The notes under the pieces: model-generated
Database searches by the model: none
What the model saw: the letters and a program-made list of their open reading frames with translations, nothing else
What the model was told of the DNA's origin: nothing
Shown here: piece after piece, positions 25,355-36,442 of the stretch
How the letters are laid out: the number at the start of each line of letters is the position of its first letter
Numbering within the stretch: the stretch's first letter is position 1
Made by a program: the position numbers and the translations under genes
Assembly (NCBI RefSeq): GCF_035607555.1
Contig: NZ_JAVHWZ010000001.1
Span: 558,001-622,000, forward strand
Direction: 5' to 3'
Origin: Candidatus Bealeia paramacronuclearis
GTDB lineage: Bacteria; Pseudomonadota; Alphaproteobacteria; UBA9655
Length of the DNA: 64,000 nt

Positions 25355-25514
25355 CCGAGTTTAACAGGGAGGCTACAAAACATAATTATGTTTGCAGTCT
25401 ACTCTTGCGAAATGACGCGCAAGAAAGCTCAAAAAACTCTAAACAACACTAACTACAACATACTCAAAAACAAGTTGAGCAAACAATTAAACCCACACCA
25501 ATCTGTGTTTGCTC
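25322..25514 (-). ncRNA. Putative structured small RNA, about 190 nt
   Basis: No convincing ORF lies here. On the minus strand a promoter-like pair precedes it, and it ends in a strong intrinsic terminator. Inside are a 9-bp stem (GAGCAAACA/TGTTTGCTC) near the 5' end, a CTTGCG/CGCAAG hairpin, and an AACATAATTATGTT palindrome. The length (about 190 nt) is like 6S RNA, but I cannot align it to the 6S consensus. It lies upstream of the initiator tRNA on the same strand, separated by the terminator. Confidence 0.5.
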
Positions 25515-25520
25515 ACTTTA

Positions 25521-25550
25521 TATATAGTCACTGAGTGTTTATATCCGCAA
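25521..25550 (-). promoter_or_regulatory. Sigma-70-like promoter for the putative small RNA
   Basis: On the minus strand, TTGCGG (25545-25550) and TATATA (25521-25526) are separated by 18 bases. Transcription would start near 25514. The match is moderate but its position exactly before the structured region supports it. Confidence 0.4.
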
Positions 25551-25599
25551 GTTTTTTTTTGAATATTTTTTCAATCAGGTGCCACTTTAAAAAAAGATC

Positions 25600-26529
25600 C
25601 TAAACCTCAAGGCGTTTTCGGCGCTTCAGCTCGATGTGACTGAGAAAAACAATAGCTCCCATGATGATAAATGCACCTGCAACGGTCCAGAATCCAGGAA
25701 TTTCTGAAAATACGAGATATCCAATTAAGCTTGAGGCAAACCATTTGGTAAATCCATAAGGAATGAGATAGCTAACTTCAGCAGCTTTGTAAGCATTGCT
25801 TAGGGAAAGATGGGCAAGGGCCGCTAGACCACCCATAAACAAAAGCCAAGGCCATTGCCAGGATTCAGGCCAGAATCCCCCCCAGAGTGTTGGGATTAAA
25901 AGCAAAGGCGCTATAAAAAGCAAAAGATAAGTTACAATCAATTGGGAGGAATCATGTTGTCCTAATGTTCTAACCATAAGCGTTGCTCCTGAAAAGCAAG
26001 CTGCAGCTGAGATGGGAAGCAAGATGTTAATATCTTTATAAAAAGTATCCAAGCCTAATGACAGGCTCAGTCCATGGGAAATGAGGGCGCCCCCTAAAAA
26101 TCCGATGGCAATGGCGATGCCACGTTCAATTCCGATGCGCTCGCGCAGAAAAAAACCAGCACCAAGAGCGGTTAAAAGAGGACCTAAAAACATGAGCCCT
26201 ACCGCTTGGGAGAGAGGCATAAACGCAAGTGCTGAATACCACAGGATAATACCTAATGCAGAAAGGGCAATGCGAGACGCATGAATGCCAGGTCTTTGCG
26301 TTTTGAGAGATTTGGGCCCATTTTTTAAAATCCAGGGCACCAAGAATATAAGGCCAAATAAATTTTGAAAAAAAGCCACCTCATAAGGGGGGAGGGGCTC
26401 GCCAACGCTTGATTGTGAGAGATATCGCACAATGCCATTGATGCCTGAAAAAGAGACAAAAGACAAAACTTTCCAAAAGGCCCCCCTAAAATGGGGGGAA
26501 TTCTCCCAAAAGGCAGCAAGGCCACTCAT
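25600..26529 (-). CDS. EamA/DMT family transporter (second of a tandem pair)
   Basis: 309 residues, about ten membrane helices as two EamA repeats (VGLMFLGPLLTALGAGFFLRERIG and AYKAAEVSYLIPYGFTKWFASSLIGYLVFSEIPG). DMT permeases move small metabolites or amino acids; some in intracellular bacteria carry S-adenosylmethionine, but the substrate here is unknown. It overlaps the upstream paralogue by 4 bases. The two share opening residues around FWK[VI][LI]S and AGINGFV/SGINGIV, so they arose by duplication. Confidence 0.88.
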   Translation of the reverse strand: MSGLAAFWENSPHFRGAFWKVLSFVSFSGINGIVRYLSQSSVGEPLPPYEVAFFQNLFGLIFLVPWILKNGPKSLKTQRPGIHASRIALSALGIILWYSALAFMPLSQAVGLMFLGPLLTALGAGFFLRERIGIERGIAIAIGFLGGALISHGLSLSLGLDTFYKDINILLPISAAACFSGATLMVRTLGQHDSSQLIVTYLLLFIAPLLLIPTLWGGFWPESWQWPWLLFMGGLAALAHLSLSNAYKAAEVSYLIPYGFTKWFASSLIGYLVFSEIPGFWTVAGAFIIMGAIVFLSHIELKRRKRLEV

Positions 26530-27440
26530 GGCGTAACCTTTTTCAAATGGGATTCAGAGCGGTAAAGACCAACGCTTGCCATAAGGATCAAGAATGAGCC
26601 GACTCCTACAAGCAAGGTCGGCCATTCATCAAAAAAGATCATCCCAATCAGAGCTGCTGCGATCAATCGTGTAAAGCTTAAAGGAATGAGATAAATCAGA
26701 TCTGCAACCACAAACGCCCGGCTGAGGGCATAATACGCCAACGCCACAAGCCCTCCCATAATCATCAGTGGCCCCCATTGGTCAGGGGCCGGTGTGATCC
26801 AGGTAGGAATAGAAATTGCGAAAAAAATAGGCATGGTGAAGGCCAGAAGATAAAAACTCATGGTGGAGGCTTTTTCCGTTTTGGCCAATTGCTTGGCAAT
26901 CAAAGTTGAAATTCCAATACAAACAGCAGCGCCCACGGGCAACAATAGCGTCCAATTAAAAATGCACCCATAAACGGGATGGGGTTTGATCGCGTCATTC
27001 GCCGTGATTAAAATGGCGCCGCCCATGGCAAATACTATGGCCAAAATGCGAGGTGTGTCTAAGCGCTCGCGAAAAAAGAAATAGGCTCCCCCTAAAACGA
27101 GAAAGGGAGATAGATATTTAAGTGCAATGACTTGCACCAACGGTAGATCCTTTAGGGATGTAAACCACAATAAAATCCCGCCCGCAGCAGCGATTGCCCG
27201 GAGACAATAAAGTTTAAGATGTTGGGTTTTTAAAGATTCAAGTCCGTGGGTAAAGAACCAGGGCATCATAAACAACAGCCCAAAACTGCTTTCAAAAAAA
27301 GCGAGCTCAGCAGGAGGTAATCTCAAGGCATTGCTGTGATGCGCCAAATGGTGGACGAACCCATTGATGCCCGCAAAAGCGAGGCATGAAATTATTTTCC
27401 AAAAAGCGCCTTCAAGGGCCGGGTTGCGTGTTTGAATCAT
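26526..27440 (-). CDS. EamA/DMT family transporter (first of a tandem pair)
   Basis: 304 residues with ten predicted helices and two EamA domains (VQVIALKYLSPFLVLGGAYFFFRERLDTPR; AFVVADLIYLIPLSFTRLIAAALIGMIFFDEWPTL). Paralogue of the next gene, sharing the layout and several motifs such as FRERL/FLRERI and SYLIPYGFTK/IYLIPLSFTR. Coexpression is implied by the 4-base overlap. A heterodimeric function is possible but not shown. Confidence 0.88.
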   Translation of the reverse strand: MIQTRNPALEGAFWKIISCLAFAGINGFVHHLAHHSNALRLPPAELAFFESSFGLLFMMPWFFTHGLESLKTQHLKLYCLRAIAAAGGILLWFTSLKDLPLVQVIALKYLSPFLVLGGAYFFFRERLDTPRILAIVFAMGGAILITANDAIKPHPVYGCIFNWTLLLPVGAAVCIGISTLIAKQLAKTEKASTMSFYLLAFTMPIFFAISIPTWITPAPDQWGPLMIMGGLVALAYYALSRAFVVADLIYLIPLSFTRLIAAALIGMIFFDEWPTLLVGVGSFLILMASVGLYRSESHLKKVTP

Positions 27441-27646
27441 TGATAAATACTAAAATAAACTCTCTTCCTTTCATATAACATCGCAATCTCCGCTTTGCCA
27501 GGTTTATTCGGAAAATCGCCAGGGCCACCTCATGCAAAACAGAACACAACATGTTTCCGAATTTTCATCATGAATTTAAATCAATTTCAGGGCTCAAGGT
27601 TCAGGATAGCGATATTGGAAATGTATTTTGATTTAAAATCAAATAA

Positions 27647-28068
27647 TTATTGTGCTTCAGCTCTTTTTTTCAAGGCCTGGTTCATCATTTGAAAGCCTGT
27701 CTGAGTTTTGTCAAAAAAACTTTGAGGAAGAATGTGAGGGAGAAGCCCCGAGAACGCTTCTTGATGGAGAAAAATGGTCTTAGCCTTCTGAGATTGAAGG
27801 GAGAAAGAATGCTCTCCATCGAAAAGTCCCGGGAATAGAAATTGACCTTTCCAGGAGAACTGACTTTGAGAACTTAATTCAGCAACCTTAGGGGAAAATT
27901 TCATTCCCTTTTGACCAGGGGGACAAATCATCACAGCTAATTTTTGTCCTACTTGGGGGATACCTGAAATGTTTGTGATAAAGGGATTCCAAGACGGATA
28001 ATTCTCAAAATCCATCAGAATTTTCCAAACGACTTCTAAAGAGGCCTTAATTTCAATTTCAGTTTTGA

Positions 28069-28078
<10 letters not shown>
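27647..28078 (-). CDS. SRPBCC (START-like) domain protein
   Basis: 143 residues. IEIKASLEVVWKILMDFENYPSWNPFITNISG is the classic SRPBCC opening, followed by the beta-rich lipid- or ligand-binding barrel. Such proteins bind hydrophobic ligands. It overlaps the end of idi by 10 bases, in the gyrB-idi-SRPBCC string, suggesting a link to isoprenoid compounds; that is inference. The upstream ATG gives the whole domain. Confidence 0.85.
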
Positions 28079-31042
<2,964 letters not shown>

Positions 31043-32179
31043 TTACATTTCTTGAACTTGTGCCGCGTGGACTTGGAAAAATTGGGCAGATCCCTGAAGC
31101 TCTGCAAAAAGAGCCGCATCCGTTCCCGTCAGCCACACCTGCATATTAAGGCTTATCAGCGCATGAAACAATGCTGATCTGCGAGAAATATCTAAATGAG
31201 CGATCACCTCGTCTAAAAGTAAGAGCGGCGTTGAGTTTTTTCGTGCACTTAAAAGACGGGAGGAGGCCATAATAATACTTAAAAGCAAGGCCTTCTGTTC
31301 CCCTGTTGAACAAAAAGCGGCGTGCTGCCCTTTGGGTGTAAAAATGACCACAAGATCACTTTTGTGTGGCCCCAAGGGAGTGGATCCTGTTTCAGACTCA
31401 AGTCTCCGCGTTTCCATCAGGCGTTTTTTATAATAGTCCTCAGTTTCTAGTGCCGAATGGGTTTCAAGAAATGACTCGAGCTCTCCTTCGAGGAAAAGAG
31501 TGGCTTCTGGAAAATAAGTATCGCCTTCCTGAAGGGCTATATTGAGTTCTCGTACCACTGTATACCGTGCCACCAAAATAGCAACTCCTTGAGACACGAT
31601 GGTCTCCTCAAGGCCTCCCAACCAAAAAGGATCAAAGCGTCGGTCGATTAAAAGTTTTCGCCGTTCCCTTAAGGCATGCTCGTATTGATTGACGCGGCCT
31701 GCGTGTCCGGGGTCAAAACCATAAACGAGGCGATCTAAAAACTTACGCCGCTGAGAAGCTCCGTCTGAAAACAAGCGGTCCATTTGAGGTGTTAACCAGG
31801 TGATATTCAAATGCTGCGTCAAGGGGGCTTGACCTGAAATTTTTTTGCCATCAATTTTGACGACCCGGCGTTCAGAATGGCCTTCCAAAGCTTCAAGCCC
31901 CGTACCCAAAGTCAGAGGATAATCTCCTTGATGGAGAATTGCCGAAACGGCCCAAGACTGGGTTTGACCTTGTTGAACGACATCTTTCAGTTTAGCGCGT
32001 CTTAATCCTCGCCCTGGAATAAAGAAGGATACCGCCTCTAAGATATTGGTTTTTCCTGCTCCATTTGCACCCGTTAAAATAACAGGCCCGCCATTTAAAT
32101 TCAGGGCAAGGGAGGCGTAACAACGAAAATGAGTGAGCTTCAAGGACGTGAGCCCACGAAGAGGGAGATCATTTTCCAC
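31043..32179 (-). CDS. recF: RecF recombination mediator, 5' end replaced by an IS
   Basis: 378 residues. Walker A (GANGAGKTNILEAV), the ABC signature region (STGEQKALLLSI) and Walker B (LLLLDEVIAHLD) are intact. RecF loads RecA at gaps. The apparent start is a GTG (32177-32179) inside the terminal repeat of the IS that entered here. Without the IS and its TTTTC duplication, the frame runs on to an ATG at 33289-33291, giving MINPLPYSDENDLPLRG. That ATG follows directly after the TAA of a possible 37-codon ORF. The core domain (from LTSLKLTHFRCY) is unharmed, so it may still work if the GTG is used, but it has no good ribosome site there. Confidence 0.88.
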   Translation of the reverse strand: MENDLPLRGLTSLKLTHFRCYASLALNLNGGPVILTGANGAGKTNILEAVSFFIPGRGLRRAKLKDVVQQGQTQSWAVSAILHQGDYPLTLGTGLEALEGHSERRVVKIDGKKISGQAPLTQHLNITWLTPQMDRLFSDGASQRRKFLDRLVYGFDPGHAGRVNQYEHALRERRKLLIDRRFDPFWLGGLEETIVSQGVAILVARYTVVRELNIALQEGDTYFPEATLFLEGELESFLETHSALETEDYYKKRLMETRRLESETGSTPLGPHKSDLVVIFTPKGQHAAFCSTGEQKALLLSIIMASSRLLSARKNSTPLLLLDEVIAHLDISRRSALFHALISLNMQVWLTGTDAALFAELQGSAQFFQVHAAQVQEM

Positions 32180-33259
32180 GAGTTACGCAGTTTGCAGGAG
32201 AAGAGAGAAGAGATAAGGTGAGAGGGAATATTTATTAAATGAGAAGAAATGATGTCTCGACACAAATGCACAAAATCACTTTATCGTTCATTTTTACAAG
32301 CCAGCAGTGTGCGCTATTCAGGGTTGGCACTTTCGGAGGTGTCACCGATTCCATTGTCGCATGACAGCGTCAATCGATGGTTGAGTTCTAGTGCATTGCG
32401 TCCGAGCGGAGTGTGGAATCTTACTCAATCTCTTATTAACAAGAAAGAACCTTGTTTTTTAGTATGTGACGATACAATTTTGGATAAAAATCGGAGCGAG
32501 AAGATAGAGCTTGTGCATTATCAGTATTCTGGGAATGCCCATGATGTTATTGCGGGGATAGGTCTTGTCAATTTGGTATGGCATGGCCTGAGGAGTCATG
32601 ACTCTATTCCTGTTGATTATCGTATTTATGATAAAGCCAGCGATGGCAAAAGCAAGAATGACCATTTCAGGGAAATGTTAAAGCTGGCTCAAGACAGAGG
32701 GATAAATCCGGATGACGTGGTTGCAGACGCTTGGTACTCGAGCTTGAATAATCTGAAGGCCATTGAATCCATAGGCTGGACATGGGTGATGGGGTTGAAG
32801 AAAAACAGGAAAGTGAATCGTGGAGAAACTCTTGAAAAGCTGGACATTCCAGATGAAGGACTGAAAGTTCACTTACGCGGATATGGATGGATTACTGTTT
32901 TCCGGTTTGTTGCCAAAAACGGTCGCACGGATTATATCGGAACCAATAGGGATAATCCCTCTCGTGATCATATTGAACTGGTCATGAAATCGCGTTGGAA
33001 AATCGAAGTTTATCATCGGGAATTAAAGCAAACATGCGGTCTTGAACGCTGTCAGTCTCGCACGGGACGAGCCCAAAGAAATCATATATTTCTTGCCATT
33101 TCGGCTTGGATTCAAAGATTTAAAAGACGACTTGCTGGAGGCTTCTCTTTTTATCAGCAGCAGTGGGATGTTATTAAGCATGATATCTCTAGAGAAATAA
33201 CAAAACTCATGTCTTTCGCTTAGATTCCCACCCTTTTGCTGCAAACTGCGTAACTCGTG
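32177..33259 (+). mobile_element. IS701/IS4-like insertion sequence, copy 1, in recF
   Basis: 1,083 bp, bounded by perfect 21-bp inverted repeats (32177-32197 and 33239-33259) and a 5-bp target duplication TTTTC (32172-32176 and 33260-33264). The internal sequence is identical to the copy at 40180-41262. Inserted near codon 10 of the ancestral recF, in the opposite orientation to the gene. Confidence 0.95.
32249..33223 (+). CDS. IS701/IS4-like DDE transposase, copy 1
   Basis: 324 residues. The DDE residues are in VCDDTILDK, VADAWYSS and the YREK-type motif WKIEVYHRELKQTCGLERCQSR. The frame is intact, and the protein is identical to that at 40252, so it is probably active. The ATG at 32252 is an equally likely start. 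Family assigned by the DDT...YHRE pattern, element size and 5-bp duplication. Confidence 0.9.
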   Translation: MMSRHKCTKSLYRSFLQASSVRYSGLALSEVSPIPLSHDSVNRWLSSSALRPSGVWNLTQSLINKKEPCFLVCDDTILDKNRSEKIELVHYQYSGNAHDVIAGIGLVNLVWHGLRSHDSIPVDYRIYDKASDGKSKNDHFREMLKLAQDRGINPDDVVADAWYSSLNNLKAIESIGWTWVMGLKKNRKVNRGETLEKLDIPDEGLKVHLRGYGWITVFRFVAKNGRTDYIGTNRDNPSRDHIELVMKSRWKIEVYHRELKQTCGLERCQSRTGRAQRNHIFLAISAWIQRFKRRLAGGFSFYQQQWDVIKHDISREITKLMSFA

Positions 33260-33457
33260 TTTTCATCAGAATAGGGAAGGGGATTTATCATTTACTGAGT
33301 CCAGTGCAACAAGATAAAAACGCCGCCATTGTGAGGTTTTTGGATTGTTTCGTTCCGTGCTATGCTGATTTGATTGAATTGTTTCTTTTTCATCGTATCT
33401 TTCATTTTCTGACGATGGGTCCCCCAAAATCAAATCGTTATCCTACCAAAAAATATC

Positions 33458-33486
33458 TTTATGAGTAGGTCCTGGCCAGGAGTCAA
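33458..33486 (-). promoter_or_regulatory. Possible recF-gyrB promoter with a palindromic spacer
   Basis: On the minus strand TTGACT (33481-33486) and CATAAA (33458-33463) are 17 bases apart. The spacer holds the perfect palindrome CCTGGCCAGG (33471-33480). It points at the ancestral recF start at 33291, now cut off from recF by the IS. The surrounding 33260-33555 interval shows no convincing protein gene. Confidence 0.35.
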
Positions 33487-33555
33487 TAAAATAAGTGCAA
33501 AAAATTCATTCTGTGATAGGAAATGCCAAGTGGCACAGGTGGTGTTTTTCATTTT

Positions 33556-34329
33556 GAGACTCTTAACTAAAGATAGATAAGAAAGAGTCCAGATATTTTT
33601 TGAAGACTTCAGGATTGGAGAGATGGTAAAGAAGAAGTAAGGAAAGATCTACCATTTCATGGCTTCGAGACGTGACCTTGGAGCGCCTTCGAAAGCGCGC
33701 GAGATAATGACGTGTGTTGCTGTTATCCTGCTCGATTGGGTAGGTTAAATCCTTGCCAGTAAAAAGTTGATGTTCAGGAATTAGACGATGAAATCCCTCC
33801 CAATCGTCCGTGATGAAAGTGAGATCCCTCGTGCCGATTTCGTCGATTAAGCTTTTGGCTGTTCGATCATCACGGCGACCCAAAGTCCAGGAGATAACTC
33901 GCCCTGACACAGGGTCAAAGGCTTTCCAGATCCAAATTTTGTTTTTTTTCCATTCACGTAATGCCACATCTCGTCGATTTGAACGAGCTTAAGGTCAGAT
34001 GGAACGGCAGGCCTTTCCAATGATTTTGCCTCTTTTCGAATCCACTTCAAAACAGCGACATTACTGACTTTAAGAACCTTTCCGATCATTCCAAAGCTTG
34101 CATTTCCCAATGTATATAAAAGGATTGCCAAGGCTTTCATGGCCTCTGGCTTTCCGCGCTTAGGTGTATTTGTGAAGTTGCAGCCGCAGCTTTTACAGCG
34201 GTAGCGTTGGATCCCTCTGACCATTCCATTCTTAACATACTGAACTGAATTACATTTCTTGCATTCCATGGCCTATCCCCCTTTAAATAAGCCATCTTAT
34301 CACGTTATCTATCTTTAGTTAAGTGTCTC
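33556..34329 (-). mobile_element. IS1-like insertion sequence
   Basis: 774 bp with 25-bp inverted repeats, one mismatch (33556-33580 and 34305-34329), and an 8-bp target duplication TTCATTTT (33548-33555 and 34330-34337). Size, duplication length and the two-frame transposase fit the IS1 family. The element is complete. Confidence 0.93.
33563..34269 (-). CDS. IS1-family transposase read through a frameshift (InsA-InsB)
   Basis: Two overlapping frames. The first, 33847-34269 (140 aa), has a zinc-finger opening (CKKCNSVQYVKNG...RCKSCGC) and a helix-turn-helix. The second, 33563-33967 (134 aa), has the DDE domain, with Asp in WKAFDPVSG, Asp in ITDDWEGF, and the C-terminal catalytic region. The frames join at a run of eight A (33942-33949), where slippage yields HYVNGKKNKIWIWKAFDP. 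Programmed frameshifting at A-runs is the known IS1 mechanism. No disabling stop is seen beyond this, so it is probably functional. Confidence 0.88.
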
Positions 34330-34384
34330 TTCATTTTTAATTAAATATATTCTATAAGATAAATATAAGCTGGGAGAAGTAAAT

Positions 34385-34477
34385 ATGGGTATTGACGTTA
34401 TCTCAATTTTCCCAGAACCGTGCGGGCTAACCTTAGAAAGACGGTCACGGAAAGTTGATGCTCTGCAGAGGCCTTGA
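34385..34477 (+). CDS. 30-codon ORF with a good ribosome site
   Basis: MGIDVISIFPEPCGLTLERR and 10 more residues, preceded by GGGAGAAG 7 bases before the ATG. No family recognised. It could be a small peptide gene, or the truncated start of a longer gene lost by rearrangement near the IS1 element. Confidence 0.25.
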   Translation: MGIDVISIFPEPCGLTLERRSRKVDALQRP

Positions 34478-34499
34478 GCGTCTGTTTGGAAATTATAGT

Positions 34500-35012
34500 T
34501 TATCTACTTGGAATCACAATCTCTTCTGTGAAATTGTAAAGGCTTATGCCAAGGAATACGTATCCCAACAAAAAAAATACGGGCACTGTGAGTTCTTTGA
34601 GGGTAAGTGATCCTCCTTTATTATCGTGGGAAGGCTCAAAAATATAATTAAAAATTTTGATAGGAAGGTAGGCTTCCATGCCTAAGAGCATCTCATTTCG
34701 TTTGTTAATGCTTTTTTTAATAGAAAGAAGAAAAATTATCCAAAAATAACAAAATATTGTACCTAATCCAATAAGTGTCCAGAGAAGCGAAGTTTTATGT
34801 TCCAAAGGTAGTGTGTGAGACTCTTTTATATAGCTCACACCAGCAATAATTGCAGTATTAATGGTCATCCAAAAGCCGTGAGACTGCTCCCGTACGGAAT
34901 TTGAGTGGTTAATGGATTCCACTAAGATTTTATACTGCTCCAGGATAATGCTTCTCTCTTCCGTTGTATGTGGACTTTGTTGCGAGAGATAATCCTTAAG
35001 TGATGGATTCAT
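34500..35012 (-). CDS. RipA-like small membrane protein
   Basis: 170 residues. A cytosolic N-terminus ending in a helical ILEQYKILVESINHSNSVREQSHGFWMTINTAIIAG is followed by four membrane helices (about 48-65, 77-97, 110-125, 140-160). This layout resembles the RipA family first studied in Francisella, where it matters for intracellular growth. The similarity is by pattern only. It is followed by a broken lipoprotein gene on the same strand. Confidence 0.6.
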   Translation of the reverse strand: MNPSLKDYLSQQSPHTTEERSIILEQYKILVESINHSNSVREQSHGFWMTINTAIIAGVSYIKESHTLPLEHKTSLLWTLIGLGTIFCYFWIIFLLSIKKSINKRNEMLLGMEAYLPIKIFNYIFEPSHDNKGGSLTLKELTVPVFFLLGYVFLGISLYNFTEEIVIPSR

Positions 35013-35033
35013 GGTAAAAGATCTCCAAAAATT

Positions 35034-35445
35034 TCAAGGGAATATTCTGATTTCTACTCGGCTCCCTTCTTTTCCATAAATCACAAGAGGTTTTGAGTTC
35101 ATTTTTTCTGTTGTGGTATAAACTTCATCGCGGGTTTCGATCATTTTTCCGTAAAGGTTTGTCGATTTAACATAGGCCCTTAATAACCACTCTTTGTCAT
35201 GTTTATGTTTCATTCTCAGGCTTTCTACCTGGACAAGCGTTTCACCATGCGTGGACGTTGGAAGAACATCAAACTCTACAAAGCAGAATGCATTGTAGCT
35301 AACATGTTTTTACAAGGTTTTTCATGTGGCCATTTTTCTGAATATAGGATGTTTCAATTTGATAAGTTTCTTCTTCTTCGACCTGCGCACTATGGCACCC
35401 GACTAAAGATACAAAGGCCACTAACGTTATGATTTGAAATTTCAT
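35034..35445 (-). pseudogene. Lipoprotein gene broken by a one-base insertion
   Basis: From the ATG at 35445 (GGAG 7 bases before) the protein starts MKFQIITLVAFVSLVGCHSA, a lipoprotein signal with lipobox LVGC, and stops after 48 codons. Removing one A from a run of five (minus-strand run at 35307-35311) joins it to about 88 more residues (HVSYNAFCFVEFDVLPT...SRVEIRIFP) ending at 35034. So one gene of about 136 codons is split. The family is unknown. A sequencing error in the A-run or slippage at that run are alternatives to true decay. Confidence 0.7.
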
Positions 35446-35508
35446 TTTAAGTCTCCATAGATTTTTATATTTTTTATAAAATTAGGAAGCCGCATGTTTG
35501 AAAGCTAT

Positions 35509-35820
35509 TTAATCTTTAAGGTCTTCAAGTAAATTGTTGAGTTTTTGAGAAACGGCTTCTTTGTTTTCTCCATATTTTTCAGCAAGCAAAATAATGAGCT
35601 TGTCACGTTTCATTTCGATAGATTTGAGATCTTCCTGCGTTAGGCGAGGCCAAGTTAATTTGAGAGTGTCTTGCAACTCCTCGTAATTTTCTCTAAAGAG
35701 TTTATCGACTTCTTTTTCAGTGAGATGAGAAAGCGTATCCTTTGTTTTTTGAACAGTCTTGCTTACGGCTTCTTTAACTTTTTCATAACCCTTTTCTAAT
35801 TTGTCTTTTTCCATTTGCAA
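35509..35820 (-). CDS. CsbD-like stress protein
   Basis: 103 residues, mostly helical and highly charged. The C-terminal half (LQDTLKLTWPRLTQEDLKSIEMKRDKLIILLAEKYGENKEAVSQKLNNLL) follows the CsbD pattern. The N-terminal third is a Lys/Glu-rich amphipathic helix not found in minimal CsbD proteins. CsbD members are general-stress-induced in Bacillus; their function is unclear. The start may be Met3. Confidence 0.75.
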   Translation of the reverse strand: MQMEKDKLEKGYEKVKEAVSKTVQKTKDTLSHLTEKEVDKLFRENYEELQDTLKLTWPRLTQEDLKSIEMKRDKLIILLAEKYGENKEAVSQKLNNLLEDLKD

Positions 35821-35888
35821 CTCTCCATGTTTTTATAAGAAGGGATAAAAAGCGAGGAGGTCCACCCCTCCCCACCTTTCAAAATTAT

Positions 35889-36263
35889 TTAATTTACAGT
35901 TTCACATCTAAACTTCAGTCCCATTGCTGTGTCTTCAACAACAATTGTATGGTCCGTTGTTGATAGTAAGTGCTTACACGCACCACCTGTTGGATTCCAA
36001 TCAGGTTGGGACCCTTGAGATATTGCAACAACTTCTATAAATGCATCAGGATGGCTCTGTGAAAACTCTTTTTTTGTTTTCCCTAAAACCGTCGCATGCG
36101 GTTGGGTGGGGCTATTTTTCCCTTCCCCGCGGACATAGATATCAACGACATCTGTGCTGAGATTGTTAACTGCAATCTTATGGTTATTTGCACTTAAATT
36201 CAGTGCACTCAAGAGAGATACTGTGGATAAAATGAGGAATGATGAGATGATAGGATTTTTCAT
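35889..36263 (-). CDS. Hypothetical secreted protein
   Basis: 124 residues from the ATG at 36263, which has GGGAAAA 6 bases before it; the longer frame to 36389 adds no sensible sequence. The signal peptide runs to about residue 25 (LLSALNLSANN). Two Cys (about 97 and 120) may form a disulfide. Family not recognised. It is divergent from the sodium:solute symporter gene, with AT-rich sequence between. Confidence 0.6.
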   Translation of the reverse strand: MKNPIISSFLILSTVSLLSALNLSANNHKIAVNNLSTDVVDIYVRGEGKNSPTQPHATVLGKTKKEFSQSHPDAFIEVVAISQGSQPDWNPTGGACKHLLSTTDHTIVVEDTAMGLKFRCETVN

Positions 36264-36442
36264 TTTATTTTCCCTTTCTTTATTGTGGTAAATAAATGAT
36301 ATATTTAAAATCAATAAAACATCCAATTGAAATTTCTTAATTTCATAAACTTTAATTGGAGGTGTTGACTTTGATCTCCCCCTTGGCATAGGGATTGTTT
36401 TCGTTCATAGTCTCAAAATCTTATCCAAATACAGGGGGCTTT

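Noticed and set aside
25322-25514. Calling the putative small RNA 6S RNA or tmRNA
   Set aside because: It has neither the tmRNA alanine-acceptor ends nor the 6S central bubble consensus that I could trace, so it is left unnamed.
32177-32179. Calling recF an outright pseudogene
   Set aside because: Every catalytic motif and the whole conserved core are in frame, and only about nine non-conserved residues are cut off; function may persist.
34430-34480. A group II intron or retron end near 34420-34480
   Set aside because: A few bases recall such RNAs (GAACCGTGCGGG), but no domain V, reverse transcriptase or clear fold is present.
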